Both the position numbers and the translations under genes were made by a program. The notes below the pieces were generated by a model. That model was not told the origin of the DNA and made no database searches. It saw nothing but the letters and a program-made list of their open reading frames with translations. Below, piece by piece: positions 55,659 through 64,000 of a DNA stretch of 64,000 nucleotides. Each line of letters begins with the position of its first letter. Position 1 is the first letter of the stretch. Origin of the DNA: Bradyrhizobium diazoefficiens. GTDB taxonomy: Bacteria > Pseudomonadota > Alphaproteobacteria > Rhizobiales > Xanthobacteraceae. The stretch spans positions 1,702,501-1,766,500 of the forward strand of contig NZ_CP067102.1 in the NCBI RefSeq assembly GCF_016616885.1, in the 5' to 3' direction.

Positions 55659-57854
55659 ATGTCCGCACACTCTGATTTGCAACGAGTCGACGCTATCGAC
55701 CGTCTTTTCCAAGCGCAGTCCGTAGCTATCGTGGGAGCTTCCCCCAAGGGAGGCTATGTCACGAGCATCCTTAGAAACCTCAAAAAATGGGGGTTCTCAG
55801 GCCAAGTTGCTGCGGTTAACCCGCGATACGACCAGATCGAAGGAGTACCGTGCTTCCAAAGCCTCGCAGCCATCCCATTCCCGGTCGACCTGGTCGTGAT
55901 CGGCGTACGCAGCGACAGCATACAAGCCGTTCTCGACGATTGTGAAGCCGCTCAGGTCGCGGCAGTAGAGATCGTTTCGAGTGGCTTCGCGGAAGAAGGC
56001 GGTAATGGCGCCGCGAGGCAGCGCCAGCTTATACAGTGGTCCGAGCGGACGGGCATCCCAGTCGTCGGTCCAAACTGCGTTGGGCTAATGAGCGCTGCGA
56101 ACGGGCTGATAGCGTTGGCGATGACATGCCAACCAGCAACCCTGAAGGCGGGCGGAGTCAGCCTGGTGCTGCAAAGCGGCATGCTTTCCTCTGGACTGCT
56201 CATGCCGATGGCCGGTCGGGGGATCGGTGTTAGGTGTCTCGTCACGACAGGTAACGAAGCCTGCGTCGACGTCGCCGATTTCATCAACTATTTCGCGGAG
56301 GATAAGGACACCCGTGTCATCGCCTGCTATTGCGAGCAAATCAAGCGTCCTCTGGAATTCATCAAGGCCTGCGAGCGCGCTGCGGACAATAACAAGCCGA
56401 TCGTCATGATCAAGGTTGGCCGCTCTGAGGGGGCTCGCAAGGGTGCCTTAGCCCATACCGGCTCGCTGGTGGGCTCAGACGTGGCGATCGACGCCGTGCT
56501 GAAGAAGCTGGGTGTGGTTCGGGTTGACACCCCTGATGACTTGATCGAGACCGCGGCCGCGCTGTCGACGACCAAGCGGCCGCGCGGCCGGCGGGTGGTC
56601 TTCGCGTCGTCGTCGGGTGCGGCGGTCAGCCTTCTGTCCGATGTGGCCGAGTCTTGCGGCATTGAGTTCCCTCCGGTCCCTGTAGCGGTGAAGGCTCGAC
56701 TCGAGGCTATTCTTCCCGAGTACGGCACAGTCAATAACCCTCTCGATCTCACGGGCCAGGCCTTCTATGAAACACGCATCGTCGATGATTCCTTGAGGGA
56801 ACTCGCTACTTGCGAGGCTTATGACGTCATCGTTTGGGGCGGCGACTTCGCTTCGTCTATCGACATGGGGTCGCCCGTCGGGCACGTCTTAAGGCGCGTC
56901 GCAGAGACGGCACCGGATGTGGTGTTTTCTGTGATGAGCCTCGTGGGTGGCCAATTTTATCCCGAGCGCGACCCACAAAACCCGATGCTTGAGCCTCGAG
57001 CCGAATTCGATGGCATGCCCTTCCTGCAAGGTGTGGGCCCGGGACTGAAGGCGCTCTCCGCACTGATCGGATATGCCGAGTTCCAGCGCACGCGCAAACC
57101 CGGCAATCGCCTGTCCGCGCACCGCGGCCAGCGCAGCGCCTGCTATGCGGAGGCGGTGCGCATCCTGCGCGAGGCCAAGGGCGACGTGCTGACCGAGCGG
57201 GAGGGCAAGCGCTTGCTTGCGCTCTATGGCATCCCGGTCACTCGCGAAGCGCTGGCGACGGATGCGAAGCAGGCGGCGCGCGTCGCTCAGGATCTCGGCT
57301 TTCCTGTGGCGATGAAGGTCGAGTCAGCGGACATAGTGCACAAGACCGATGTTGGCGGCGTCGCGCTGAACATCTCCTCGTCTGAGCAGGCTGCCGCAAC
57401 GTTCGAACAGATCGTGGGCTCGGTGCGATCGCGATGTCCCGAAGCGAACATCGCCGGCGCGCTGGTGCAGGAGATGGCCAAGCCCGGCATCGAAATGATG
57501 CTGGGTGCGACGTTCGACCCGCAATTCGGGCCAGTGATCGTCTTCGGCCTGGGCGGCATCTGGGTGGAGGCGCTGAAGGACGTGCGTGCGCTGATGCCGC
57601 CCTTCGATGCGGCCGAAGTCAAGGCGGAGCTTGGGCGACTGCGCGGCGCGAGCGTTCTGCGGGGCGCGCGGGGCGGGGCAAAGCCGGACCTCGAGGCCTT
57701 CGCCGATTGCATCGTCAAGTTCAGCGCGCTCTGCAGCGATCTTGCCGACGAGATCGGAGAGATCGACGTCAATCCCATCATCCTTGCCGCCAGTGGTACC
57801 GGACTGACCGCGGTCGACTGCCTCATCACCAGGAAAACGCCGCAGAAAGTTTGA
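55659..57854 (+). CDS. Acyl-CoA synthetase, NDP-forming, copy 2
   Basis: A 731-residue paralogue of the enzyme at 30991, with the same domain order: LFQAQSVAIVGASPKGGYVT, the phospho-His in GALAHTGSLVGSD, and an ATP-grasp C-terminus LLALYGIPVTREALATDAKQ. The N-terminal two thirds differ at many positions (substrate and CoA domains), while the last 280 residues are almost the same as copy 1. It starts with ATG 55659; no strong Shine-Dalgarno is seen, but GCGAG precedes. It heads the operon synthetase, two dehydrogenases, aldehyde dehydrogenase. The diverged N-terminal part suggests that the two copies act on different acids or are regulated differently. Confidence 0.92.
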   Translation: MSAHSDLQRVDAIDRLFQAQSVAIVGASPKGGYVTSILRNLKKWGFSGQVAAVNPRYDQIEGVPCFQSLAAIPFPVDLVVIGVRSDSIQAVLDDCEAAQVAAVEIVSSGFAEEGGNGAARQRQLIQWSERTGIPVVGPNCVGLMSAANGLIALAMTCQPATLKAGGVSLVLQSGMLSSGLLMPMAGRGIGVRCLVTTGNEACVDVADFINYFAEDKDTRVIACYCEQIKRPLEFIKACERAADNNKPIVMIKVGRSEGARKGALAHTGSLVGSDVAIDAVLKKLGVVRVDTPDDLIETAAALSTTKRPRGRRVVFASSSGAAVSLLSDVAESCGIEFPPVPVAVKARLEAILPEYGTVNNPLDLTGQAFYETRIVDDSLRELATCEAYDVIVWGGDFASSIDMGSPVGHVLRRVAETAPDVVFSVMSLVGGQFYPERDPQNPMLEPRAEFDGMPFLQGVGPGLKALSALIGYAEFQRTRKPGNRLSAHRGQRSACYAEAVRILREAKGDVLTEREGKRLLALYGIPVTREALATDAKQAARVAQDLGFPVAMKVESADIVHKTDVGGVALNISSSEQAAATFEQIVGSVRSRCPEANIAGALVQEMAKPGIEMMLGATFDPQFGPVIVFGLGGIWVEALKDVRALMPPFDAAEVKAELGRLRGASVLRGARGGAKPDLEAFADCIVKFSALCSDLADEIGEIDVNPIILAASGTGLTAVDCLITRKTPQKV

Positions 57855-57857
57855 CGA
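57001..57857 (+). repeat. Near-identical block A' (pairs with 32375-33231)
   Basis: Partner of block A; see 32375. Differences are a few single bases over 857 bases. Confidence 0.9.
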
Positions 57858-57963
57858 ACACTCGTCGAGGCCACACACGCTAAGAGGCATTGCGAGGGGG
57901 CAATCTTCTCTGGTGGGTGTTGTTGGCCTTGGCGAACTTATTTGCACCGAAGGAAGCAAAACG

Positions 57964-59166
57964 ATGGATCTGAGCTTTACCGAAGATGAACTCGCCTTCA
58001 GAGACGAGGTCAGGGCTTTTCTCCGCTCCGCAGTGGCTGCCGACATCCGGGAGAAGCTCATCGCAGGCAGACAGCCCAGCAAGAACGACAAGCTGCGGTG
58101 GACAAAGATCCTCGCCGAGAAGGGCTGGAGCGTGCCGCACTGGCCGGTCGAATATGGCGGCACGGACTGGAGCCCGGTAAAGCAGTACATCTTCGCTGAG
58201 GAGATCGGCCAGACGCCGGCGCCCGAACCGGCCGGCAGCGGCTACGACCTGGGCGGTCCCGTCATCTACACCTTCGGCAGTGAGGCGCAGAAGAAGCGAT
58301 TCTTGCCGCGAATCGCCACGCTCGAGGACTGGTGGGCACAAGGCTTCTCCGAGCCCGGAGCCGGATCCGACCTCGCCGCGCTCAGTACGAGGGCGGTGCG
58401 AGATGGCGACCACTATATTGTCAACGGGCAGAAGACCTGGACCACGGGCGCACAGTATGCCGACTGGATCTTTTGCCTGGTGCGGACAGATCCGACAGCG
58501 AAGAAGAAGCAGCAGGGCATCTCCTTTATGCTGATCGATCTGAAGTCTCCTGGCGTAACGGTGCGTCCGATCGAGCTGATCGACGGCGGCTATGAGGTTT
58601 GCGAAGTGTTCTTCCAGGACGTCCGCGTTCCGGCCGAGAACCTCGTGGGCGAAGAGAACCGCGGCTGGGACTACGCCAAGTTCCTCCTGGGCAACGAACG
58701 CTACAACATCACCTACGTGGGTATCTCCAAGTTGCGGATGGGCCGCATCAAGGAGCTTGCTGCGCGCACGCGGGTTGGAGGCGAGCGGCTGATCGACCAG
58801 GCGGATTTCCGCAAGAGGGTGGCTAGCATCGAGGTCCAGCTGAAGGCGCTGGAGATGACGCAGCTTCGGGTTGTTTCCAACAGATCGAAACGGCAGAAGG
58901 GAACGGCCGACCCGGCGGGCTCGATTCTGAAAATCAAGGGCTCGGAAATCCAGCAGGCGATTGCGGAGCTTCTGCTGGACGTGGTCGGCCCCTACGCGTT
59001 GCCGTATCAGTCGGACGAGGAGATCGAGCGCAAGGAGCCGCCGATCGGGCCCGATTGGGCCGCACCAATTGCGCCGGCTTATTTCAACGTGCGCAAAGTG
59101 CCGATCTACGGAGGCTCTGATGAGATCCAGAAGAACATCATCGCCAAGGTGATCCTAGGCCTGTGA
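57964..59166 (+). CDS. Acyl-CoA dehydrogenase, PimC-like large subunit, copy 2
   Basis: A 400-residue paralogue of 33292. ATG 57964 follows GAAGGAAG; the frame is open 51 bases further upstream in the spacer. The N-terminal 260 residues are diverged from copy 1 (for example FLRSAVAADIREKLIAGRQP, GGYEVCEVFFQDVRVPAENL), whereas from AARTRVGGERLIDQADFRKR to the end it is the same. It shares the Gly in place of the usual catalytic Glu (YGGSDEIQ). It pairs with the product of 59191. Confidence 0.92.
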   Translation: MDLSFTEDELAFRDEVRAFLRSAVAADIREKLIAGRQPSKNDKLRWTKILAEKGWSVPHWPVEYGGTDWSPVKQYIFAEEIGQTPAPEPAGSGYDLGGPVIYTFGSEAQKKRFLPRIATLEDWWAQGFSEPGAGSDLAALSTRAVRDGDHYIVNGQKTWTTGAQYADWIFCLVRTDPTAKKKQQGISFMLIDLKSPGVTVRPIELIDGGYEVCEVFFQDVRVPAENLVGEENRGWDYAKFLLGNERYNITYVGISKLRMGRIKELAARTRVGGERLIDQADFRKRVASIEVQLKALEMTQLRVVSNRSKRQKGTADPAGSILKIKGSEIQQAIAELLLDVVGPYALPYQSDEEIERKEPPIGPDWAAPIAPAYFNVRKVPIYGGSDEIQKNIIAKVILGL

Positions 59167-60360
59167 GGCCCATTCAGGAGAGTTTCAGCAGTGGACTTTG
59201 ATTATTCCGAGGAGCAGCAACTCCTCAAGGATAGCGTTGAGCGAGTGATGCTCGACAACTACAGCTTCAACGATCGCTGTAAGTATCAGGCTGAAAAGGT
59301 CGGCTATAGCGAGGCGATGTGGGCGCGCTATGCTGAACTCGGGCTTCTGGCATTGCCGTTTTCCGAGGCGCATGGCGGCTTGGGCGGTGGCGCGATTGAG
59401 ACAATGATCGTCATGGAGGCCTTCGGCAAGGCGCTGATCCTCGAACCCTATTTCGCGACCGTGGTGCTCGCCGGCGGCATCCTGCGGCAAGGAGCGAGCG
59501 AAACGCAAAAGGCCGAGATGATCCCGGCAATTGCGGAAGGCCGCATGAAGCTCGCCTTTGCCTATGCCGAACCACAGTCGCGCTACGATCTCTTCGACGT
59601 TCAAACGCAGGCGAAGAAGGACGGGGACGAGTGGGTTTTGAACGGCATCAAGGGGCTCGTCCTCCACGGCGAGGCGGCCGATAGGATCATCGTATCGGCG
59701 CGGACGGCCGGGGATACGCGGGAGAAGGATGGGATCGGCCTATTCCTGGTTCACAGTAGTGCGCCCGGTGTTGCCCGCCGCGGCTATCCAACACAGGACG
59801 GTCTGCGCGCGGCCGAGTTCACACTCGACAATGTGCGCGTCCAGGCAGCCGATGTCATCGGCGATCCGGCGGGTGCCTTCCCGGTCATCACGCGGGTTGC
59901 AGACGAGGCGGTCGCAGCGCTGTGCGCCGAAGCGGTCGGCTGCTTCGCGGTAATGCAAGCCACCACCCTTGAGTATCTGAAGACGCGCAAGCAGTTTGGC
60001 ACGACGATAGGCTCATTCCAGGTGCTGCAGCACCGGGCGGTCGACATGTTGATCGAACTGGAGCAGTCGCGCTCCATGGCGATGTACGCTACGATGATGG
60101 TGAGCGAAGACGGCGCGGCCGAGCGCGAACGGGCGATCTCGGCGGCCAAGGCCCAGATCGGCCAGTCGGCCAAGCTGATCGGACAGCAGTCGATCCAGCT
60201 GCATGGCGGCATCGGCATGACAATGGAGTACAGCGTCGGCCACTATTTCAAGCACGCGACCATGCTGGACAAGTTGCTCGGCGATGCAGACCACCACATG
60301 CAGCGGCTCGCCGCGCTCGGAGGACTCATCGGCCAAGAAGCAAGTCCAACTTGAAAGTGA
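58745..60360 (+). repeat. Near-identical block B' (pairs with 34073-35688)
   Basis: Partner of block B; see 34073. Ungapped over 1.6 kb including the intergenic spacer. Confidence 0.92.
59191..60354 (+). CDS. Acyl-CoA dehydrogenase, PimD-like small subunit, copy 2
   Basis: A 387-residue protein almost identical to 34519 (visible changes: FLVHSS for FLVNSS, and KHATM for KRATM). It starts with GTG behind CAGGAGAG, 24 bases after the large subunit gene. Its sequence identity across a 25-kb distance contrasts with the diverged first halves of its neighbours. Confidence 0.92.
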   Translation: MDFDYSEEQQLLKDSVERVMLDNYSFNDRCKYQAEKVGYSEAMWARYAELGLLALPFSEAHGGLGGGAIETMIVMEAFGKALILEPYFATVVLAGGILRQGASETQKAEMIPAIAEGRMKLAFAYAEPQSRYDLFDVQTQAKKDGDEWVLNGIKGLVLHGEAADRIIVSARTAGDTREKDGIGLFLVHSSAPGVARRGYPTQDGLRAAEFTLDNVRVQAADVIGDPAGAFPVITRVADEAVAALCAEAVGCFAVMQATTLEYLKTRKQFGTTIGSFQVLQHRAVDMLIELEQSRSMAMYATMMVSEDGAAERERAISAAKAQIGQSAKLIGQQSIQLHGGIGMTMEYSVGHYFKHATMLDKLLGDADHHMQRLAALGGLIGQEASPT

Positions 60361-60448
60361 GTGCTTGTTGATGTGAGCGCCGAGGGGACAGTATCGAGCA
60401 GTCGATTGGCGATGAAGCCGGCATGGCAGTTCCAACTCAGAGGGTAAC

Positions 60449-61879
60449 GTGGTCAATCGATTGAAATTTTACATAAATGGCGCTTGGGTGGACCCTGTCA
60501 TTACAAAGACTATGCCGCTCATCAATCCGGCATCAGCACAGCAAATGTTTGACGTCGCACTCGGGTCAAAAGCCGACGTCGACAAGGCGGTGATAGCAAG
60601 TAGGCTTGCATTCGAGGACTTTTCAAATAGTAGCCGCGAACACCGTATCTTGCTGTTGTCGCGAATTATCGAAATTTACAAACGCCGCTTGAAGGAAATC
60701 GGTGAAGCTATCTCTGATGAGATGGGCGCCCCCCTTCGGATCGCAGAAGACATGCAAGCCAAATCCGGTCTCGGCCACCTCGTAACAACGCTCAAAGTGC
60801 TTGAGGGTTACTCTTTCGAGGAGCGCATCGACGGGGCAGTCGTTCTTCAAGAGCCGATCGGCGTGGTCGGCATGATCACACCTTGGAACTGGCCGATGAA
60901 CCAGATTGCCTGCAAGGTGGGGCCTGCACTGGCTGCTGGCTGTACCATGGTCCTTAAACCTTCGGAATTCACTCCCACTTCTGCACTGATATTTGCCGAG
61001 ATCCTTGACGAAGCGGGGGTGCCCAAAGGCGTCTTCAATCTAATTAACGGCCTGGGCACACAGGTGGGCGCCGCGATGAGCGAGCACCCCGATATTGACA
61101 TGATATCCTTCACTGGATCGACCCGGGCCGGGATCGATGTCGCCAACCGTGCTGCCACGACCGTAAAGCGCGTTAGTCAAGAACTCGGGGGCAAGTCGCC
61201 CTACCTCATTCTCGCCGACGCTGACCTGGAAGCGGCTGTCAGTGAGTGCGTCACCCAAATATTTCTGAATTCTGGCCAGACTTGTAGTGCGCCTTCGCGC
61301 TTGATCGTGCCCCGCTCCAAAATGGCGGAAGTATCTGAAATCGCGAAAGCGACCGCGGCAAAGGTGAAGGTTGGCCATCCTCGCGCGGAAGGCACCACAA
61401 TTGGACCAGTGGTAAACCGCGCTCAATGGAGCAAGATACAAGCGCTCATCCAAAAAGGACTAGACGAGGGAGCGACGTTGCTCACCGGCGGTCTAGGCCT
61501 CCCCGAGGACCTGGATCAGGGCTTCTATGTCCGTCCAACGATTTTTGCGGACGTCACCAACGAGATGACCGTAGCGCGTGAGGAAATTTTCGGGCCGGTT
61601 CTCAGCATTATCGGTGCGGAAGACGATACCGACGCCATCCGAATTGCCAACGATACGCCGTACGGCCTGGCCGCTTACGTATATTCGGGTTCCTTAGATC
61701 GTGCACGCAAGGTTAGCCGACTAATTCGAGCTGGTAATGTATCCTTACAAGGCGCTTCGTTCGGCCGAGATGCGCCATTCGGCGGGTACAAACAATCGGG
61801 CAACGGCCGAGAGGGTGGGCGATTCGGTCTCGCAGAGTACTTAGAAGTCAAAGCAGTTGCTGGTTTTGGCAAGGCCTGA
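60449..61879 (+). CDS. Aldehyde dehydrogenase
   Basis: A 476-residue NAD(P)-dependent aldehyde dehydrogenase. Motifs: GMITPWNWPMNQIACKVGPA (catalytic Asn), the cofactor loop FTGSTRAGIDVANRA, the general-base Glu in SQELGGKSPYLI, the nucleophile Cys in NSGQTCSAPSRL, and EEIFGPVLSII with PFGGYKQSGNGREGGRFGLA at the end. GTG 60449 follows AGAGGG. It lies 94 bases after the second dehydrogenase module and probably belongs to the same operon, oxidising an aldehyde to the acid that the synthetase would activate (inference). Confidence 0.93.
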   Translation: MVNRLKFYINGAWVDPVITKTMPLINPASAQQMFDVALGSKADVDKAVIASRLAFEDFSNSSREHRILLLSRIIEIYKRRLKEIGEAISDEMGAPLRIAEDMQAKSGLGHLVTTLKVLEGYSFEERIDGAVVLQEPIGVVGMITPWNWPMNQIACKVGPALAAGCTMVLKPSEFTPTSALIFAEILDEAGVPKGVFNLINGLGTQVGAAMSEHPDIDMISFTGSTRAGIDVANRAATTVKRVSQELGGKSPYLILADADLEAAVSECVTQIFLNSGQTCSAPSRLIVPRSKMAEVSEIAKATAAKVKVGHPRAEGTTIGPVVNRAQWSKIQALIQKGLDEGATLLTGGLGLPEDLDQGFYVRPTIFADVTNEMTVAREEIFGPVLSIIGAEDDTDAIRIANDTPYGLAAYVYSGSLDRARKVSRLIRAGNVSLQGASFGRDAPFGGYKQSGNGREGGRFGLAEYLEVKAVAGFGKA

Positions 61880-62401
61880 ACAATGGGGTCGATGGCTGCG
61901 TCCCAAGAGAGCAAATATCGGACGGCCCTCAATCCCTGCTTCAGACGCAAGTTCGTTGTTGCGGTCCAAAGCACCAAATGTGGTCAGCAACATTGCGATG
62001 ACGCTGATCCAGGGTACCAAGCAGGTAGATATCGCCCATTGTCCAAACGAATTGCCAACGGTAATATGGTGACATTCAGTATCACTGTTTTCGGACGCAA
62101 GCGTCTGCCGGCCGCGTCTTCGTCAAGGCGACTACCCGACTCCGCCTGTATCCGCTTTGCGGCACTCATGGTGGGCTCAAAGACACCATTCTCGGCACAT
62201 CGGCTCACGCCGCAGCCCGGTTTTGAGTGGGCCTGCGTGTCGGGACGTCTGGCAGCTCATCATGCCGAAAAGCAAAATGCGGCATTAATTTTGCAGGATT
62301 TTTTCAATTCTAGCCCTATTACGCAGACTTTATGCGTCGGCATCCGGTCACGATCGTGCATCCGCGGATCATAGTTCTGCTTGAGTGAGGGGGACAACAT
62401 T
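61880..62401. other. Region without a recognisable gene
   Basis: About 520 bases between aldehyde dehydrogenase and the solute-binding protein. The binding-protein promoter is probably here; GAGGGGGA at 62386-62393 is its ribosome binding site. Confidence 0.4.
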
Positions 62402-63541
62402 ATGACCAATCAAAATTCCGGTGACCAATCCCTTTGCGGGTTGAGCCGACGCTCATTACTCGAGTCAGCGGCGGCCTTGCTAAGCATCCCCTTCGTAGCC
62501 AAGAGCACGGTGGCTTGGGCGGAGGAAAAACTCGCCGGTAGCGGCGAAGTCATCTATTTCAGCTATGGTGGCTCTTTCACCGAAGGTATTCGGCGATATG
62601 TCTTCGATCCGTTCACGAAGGCCACCGGCATCAAGGTGATCGATGCGACGGGCGACCACCCTGGTCCCCTGATTGAGGCCATGAATAAGGCCGGCCGCAT
62701 CGATTGGGATATGACCACTCTTGGCCCGCCTTATCTAGAAATGCATAAAGCCGGGATGTTCGCGCCGATTGATTACGGCATCTGGGATCCGGAGTCGATC
62801 GAGGCGTTGCCGCCGAACACTCGCCTCAACAAAGATGCGGTCGTCGGATACTCGTATTCGATGGTGCTCGCTTATGATAAGCGCGCCTTTCCGAAGGGGG
62901 GTCCGAAAAATTGGGTGGATTTTTGGGACGTCAAGAGCTTTCCGGGGCCGCGGGGACTCTACGCTGCCGAGGCTAAGTTTAACTACGTGAGTGCACTTGT
63001 TGCCGCCGGTGTCGCATCCAGGGATATCTGGCCGCTCACTGATGATAAGCTCGATCGCGCCTTCGAAAAGCTCAACGAGATCAAACCGCATATTACGAAA
63101 TGGTGGAGTGCCGGCGGAGAAGCGCCTCAACTCCTGATCAACCGAGAATATGCGATAGCCAGCGCGTACGACGGTCGTTTGGTTAGTGCGATCCGCCAAG
63201 GAGCGCCAATCAAATTTGTCTGGGACGGTGCCTATTTGACCAACAGCTACTCAGTGATCCTGAAGGGTGGGCCCAACACAGCGAACGCGCAGAAGCTCCT
63301 AGCCTTCATGAACCGCGCGCAGATTGCGGCCGGGTGGACCCTGGGTACCGGATATCCCGCGCCGAATCCAGATCAGCTCAAGTACCTGCCCGCGGAGTTG
63401 AGACCGCTGCTCTCCGTCAGTCCGGAGAACGCTTCGAAGTGCATCATCGAAGACACCGCTTGGCTTGATGCGAAGCGCGCGGACGGCAAGACCAACATAG
63501 ATCACATTCAGGAGCGTTGGACGACTTGGCGGGCATCATGA
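62402..63541 (+). CDS. ABC transporter substrate-binding protein, PotD/family-1 type, TAT-exported
   Basis: A 379-residue periplasmic binding protein. The N-terminus has the twin-arginine motif SRRSLLESAAALLSIPFVAK before AWAEE. The mature part is GEVIYFSYGGSFTEGIRRYV, FTKATGIKVIDATGDHPGPL, NWVDFWDVKSFPGPRGLYAA and KWWSAGGEAPQLLINREYAI, which fits the spermidine/putrescine and related amine or carboxylate binding group. No permease or ATPase follows: the gene is alone, 185 bases before an integrase fragment, so the rest of the transporter was lost, lies elsewhere, or never existed here. Start ATG 62402; TTG 62381 is an in-frame alternative. Confidence 0.9.
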   Translation: MTNQNSGDQSLCGLSRRSLLESAAALLSIPFVAKSTVAWAEEKLAGSGEVIYFSYGGSFTEGIRRYVFDPFTKATGIKVIDATGDHPGPLIEAMNKAGRIDWDMTTLGPPYLEMHKAGMFAPIDYGIWDPESIEALPPNTRLNKDAVVGYSYSMVLAYDKRAFPKGGPKNWVDFWDVKSFPGPRGLYAAEAKFNYVSALVAAGVASRDIWPLTDDKLDRAFEKLNEIKPHITKWWSAGGEAPQLLINREYAIASAYDGRLVSAIRQGAPIKFVWDGAYLTNSYSVILKGGPNTANAQKLLAFMNRAQIAAGWTLGTGYPAPNPDQLKYLPAELRPLLSVSPENASKCIIEDTAWLDAKRADGKTNIDHIQERWTTWRAS

Positions 63542-63726
63542 GTTCCATTGCAATCAATGGCTCGGTCGAGTGCGCGGGGAGGGGGGCGTCACCGGCGAGG
63601 CCCGTTAACATTAGAGTATTGAACGAAGCCGCTGGCGATATTTGCCTGGAGGTCGTAACGGTCACCTCCTGTTTGAGAGGATCGAGAGTTTTCAGAGCTC
63701 AACCCTTCAGACAGGAGGTGGTCCAG
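63542..63726. other. Spacer
   Basis: No gene. CAGGAGGTGG at 63713-63722 is a ribosome binding site for the integrase fragment. Confidence 0.45.
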
Positions 63727-63843
63727 ATGAGCCCTCTCCCCCGACGCATGATCGACGACTTGTCGGACCGCAATATGTCGCCGGCGACGCAACGATCATA
63801 TCTCAACGTGGTATCGAAGTTCGGCCGAGCGCGGGCATACTAG
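63727..63843 (+). pseudogene. Tyrosine recombinase N-terminal fragment
   Basis: It encodes PRRMIDDLSDRNMSPATQRS YLNVV and then FGRARAY and stop, matching the first 40 residues of the recombinase at 45212-44319. A second IS91-type element therefore once began here. The remaining bases to the window edge show no related sequence. Confidence 0.7.
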
Positions 63844-64000
63844 GTCGGTATTGACGAGGGGGAACGTTGACGAAGAGGGATACTGCTAGCATTTCATTTT
63901 GTGGCCTCAGCCGTTGCTCAATACTTGGTCTCGTACGCGGGCGCAGAGCTATGGGCGCACTCTCGTCGATCATCATGTCGTTCTGCGCGGTTGCCAAGGG
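63844..64000. other. Window end, no gene recognised
   Basis: 157 bases; a minus-strand frame reads through but has no motif that I recognise. Confidence 0.4.

Noticed and set aside
1..64000. CRISPR array, rRNA, phage structural genes, toxin-antitoxin or restriction systems
   Set aside because: No regularly spaced repeats, rRNA signatures or recognisable defence or phage proteins were found on reading either strand.

Overview
The window looks like a decayed, transposon-rich accessory island from an alphaproteobacterium, most probably a Bradyrhizobium-type rhizobium or close relative. The basis is family resemblance: an alphaproteobacterial general porin with a C-terminal Phe, PimC/PimD-like acyl-CoA dehydrogenases, an EtfBA pair, and IS4/ISL3/IS66/IS21/IS91/IS110/IS3/IS5 families of the kinds that crowd rhizobial symbiosis islands. 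I saw no nod, nif or fix genes, no rRNA and no intact tRNA. No database search was possible; family names rest on recognised motifs.

Layout. 0-3.4 kb: dead IS4 transposase and an intact ISL3 element. 4.2-6.2 kb: enolase-superfamily dehydratase/epimerase and a broken alpha/beta hydrolase. 6.3-9.0 kb: an IS3 element (CTAC duplication) carrying a nested IS110 element. 9.0-11.5 kb: MarR regulator divergent from a porin with a strong terminator. 11.7-15 kb: transposase and regulator debris. 15.8-23.3 kb: creatinase-like M24 hydrolase, a complete oligopeptide-type ABC transporter, and an internally deleted purU. 23.3-25.9 kb: a second IS3 remnant with IS110 at the same site, itself carrying a group II intron remnant. 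26.1-29.0 kb: P450, 2Fe-2S ferredoxin and ferredoxin reductase. 29-31 kb: debris. 31.0-35.7 kb: NDP-forming acyl-CoA synthetase plus two acyl-CoA dehydrogenases. 36-42 kb: an apparent inversion that splits etfB, enclosing a second M24 hydrolase, a truncated TauD-type gene and etfA. 42-47 kb: IS5, IS91 plus tyrosine recombinase, IS66, IS21 and recombinase pieces. 47-53 kb: two crotonase-family enzymes (one CaiD-like), a third degenerate synthetase/dehydrogenase copy, a ThDP enzyme and a duplicated cupin. 53.3-55.4 kb: IS3 (AAAG duplication) and a dead IS110. 55.7-61.9 kb: second synthetase/dehydrogenase module followed by an aldehyde dehydrogenase. 62.4-64 kb: a TAT-exported solute-binding protein and an integrase fragment.

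Taken together, the intact non-mobile genes describe uptake of small organic compounds (porin, two binding-protein systems), opening of amide, betaine or cyclic amino-acid-like substrates (M24 hydrolases, enolase-superfamily enzyme), oxidation (P450 chain, aldehyde dehydrogenase), CoA activation and beta-oxidation-like steps (synthetase, PimC/D-like dehydrogenases, ETF, CaiD-like hydratase). A quaternary-ammonium, betaine or carnitine-like catabolic role is an inference from family membership, not shown by the sequence.

The most informative structures are two independent-looking IS110 insertions at the same position in IS3-family elements, each with a conserved structured leader that could encode a bridge RNA; the duplicated synthetase-dehydrogenase module with sharply alternating near-identical and diverged blocks; and the inversion of etfBA.
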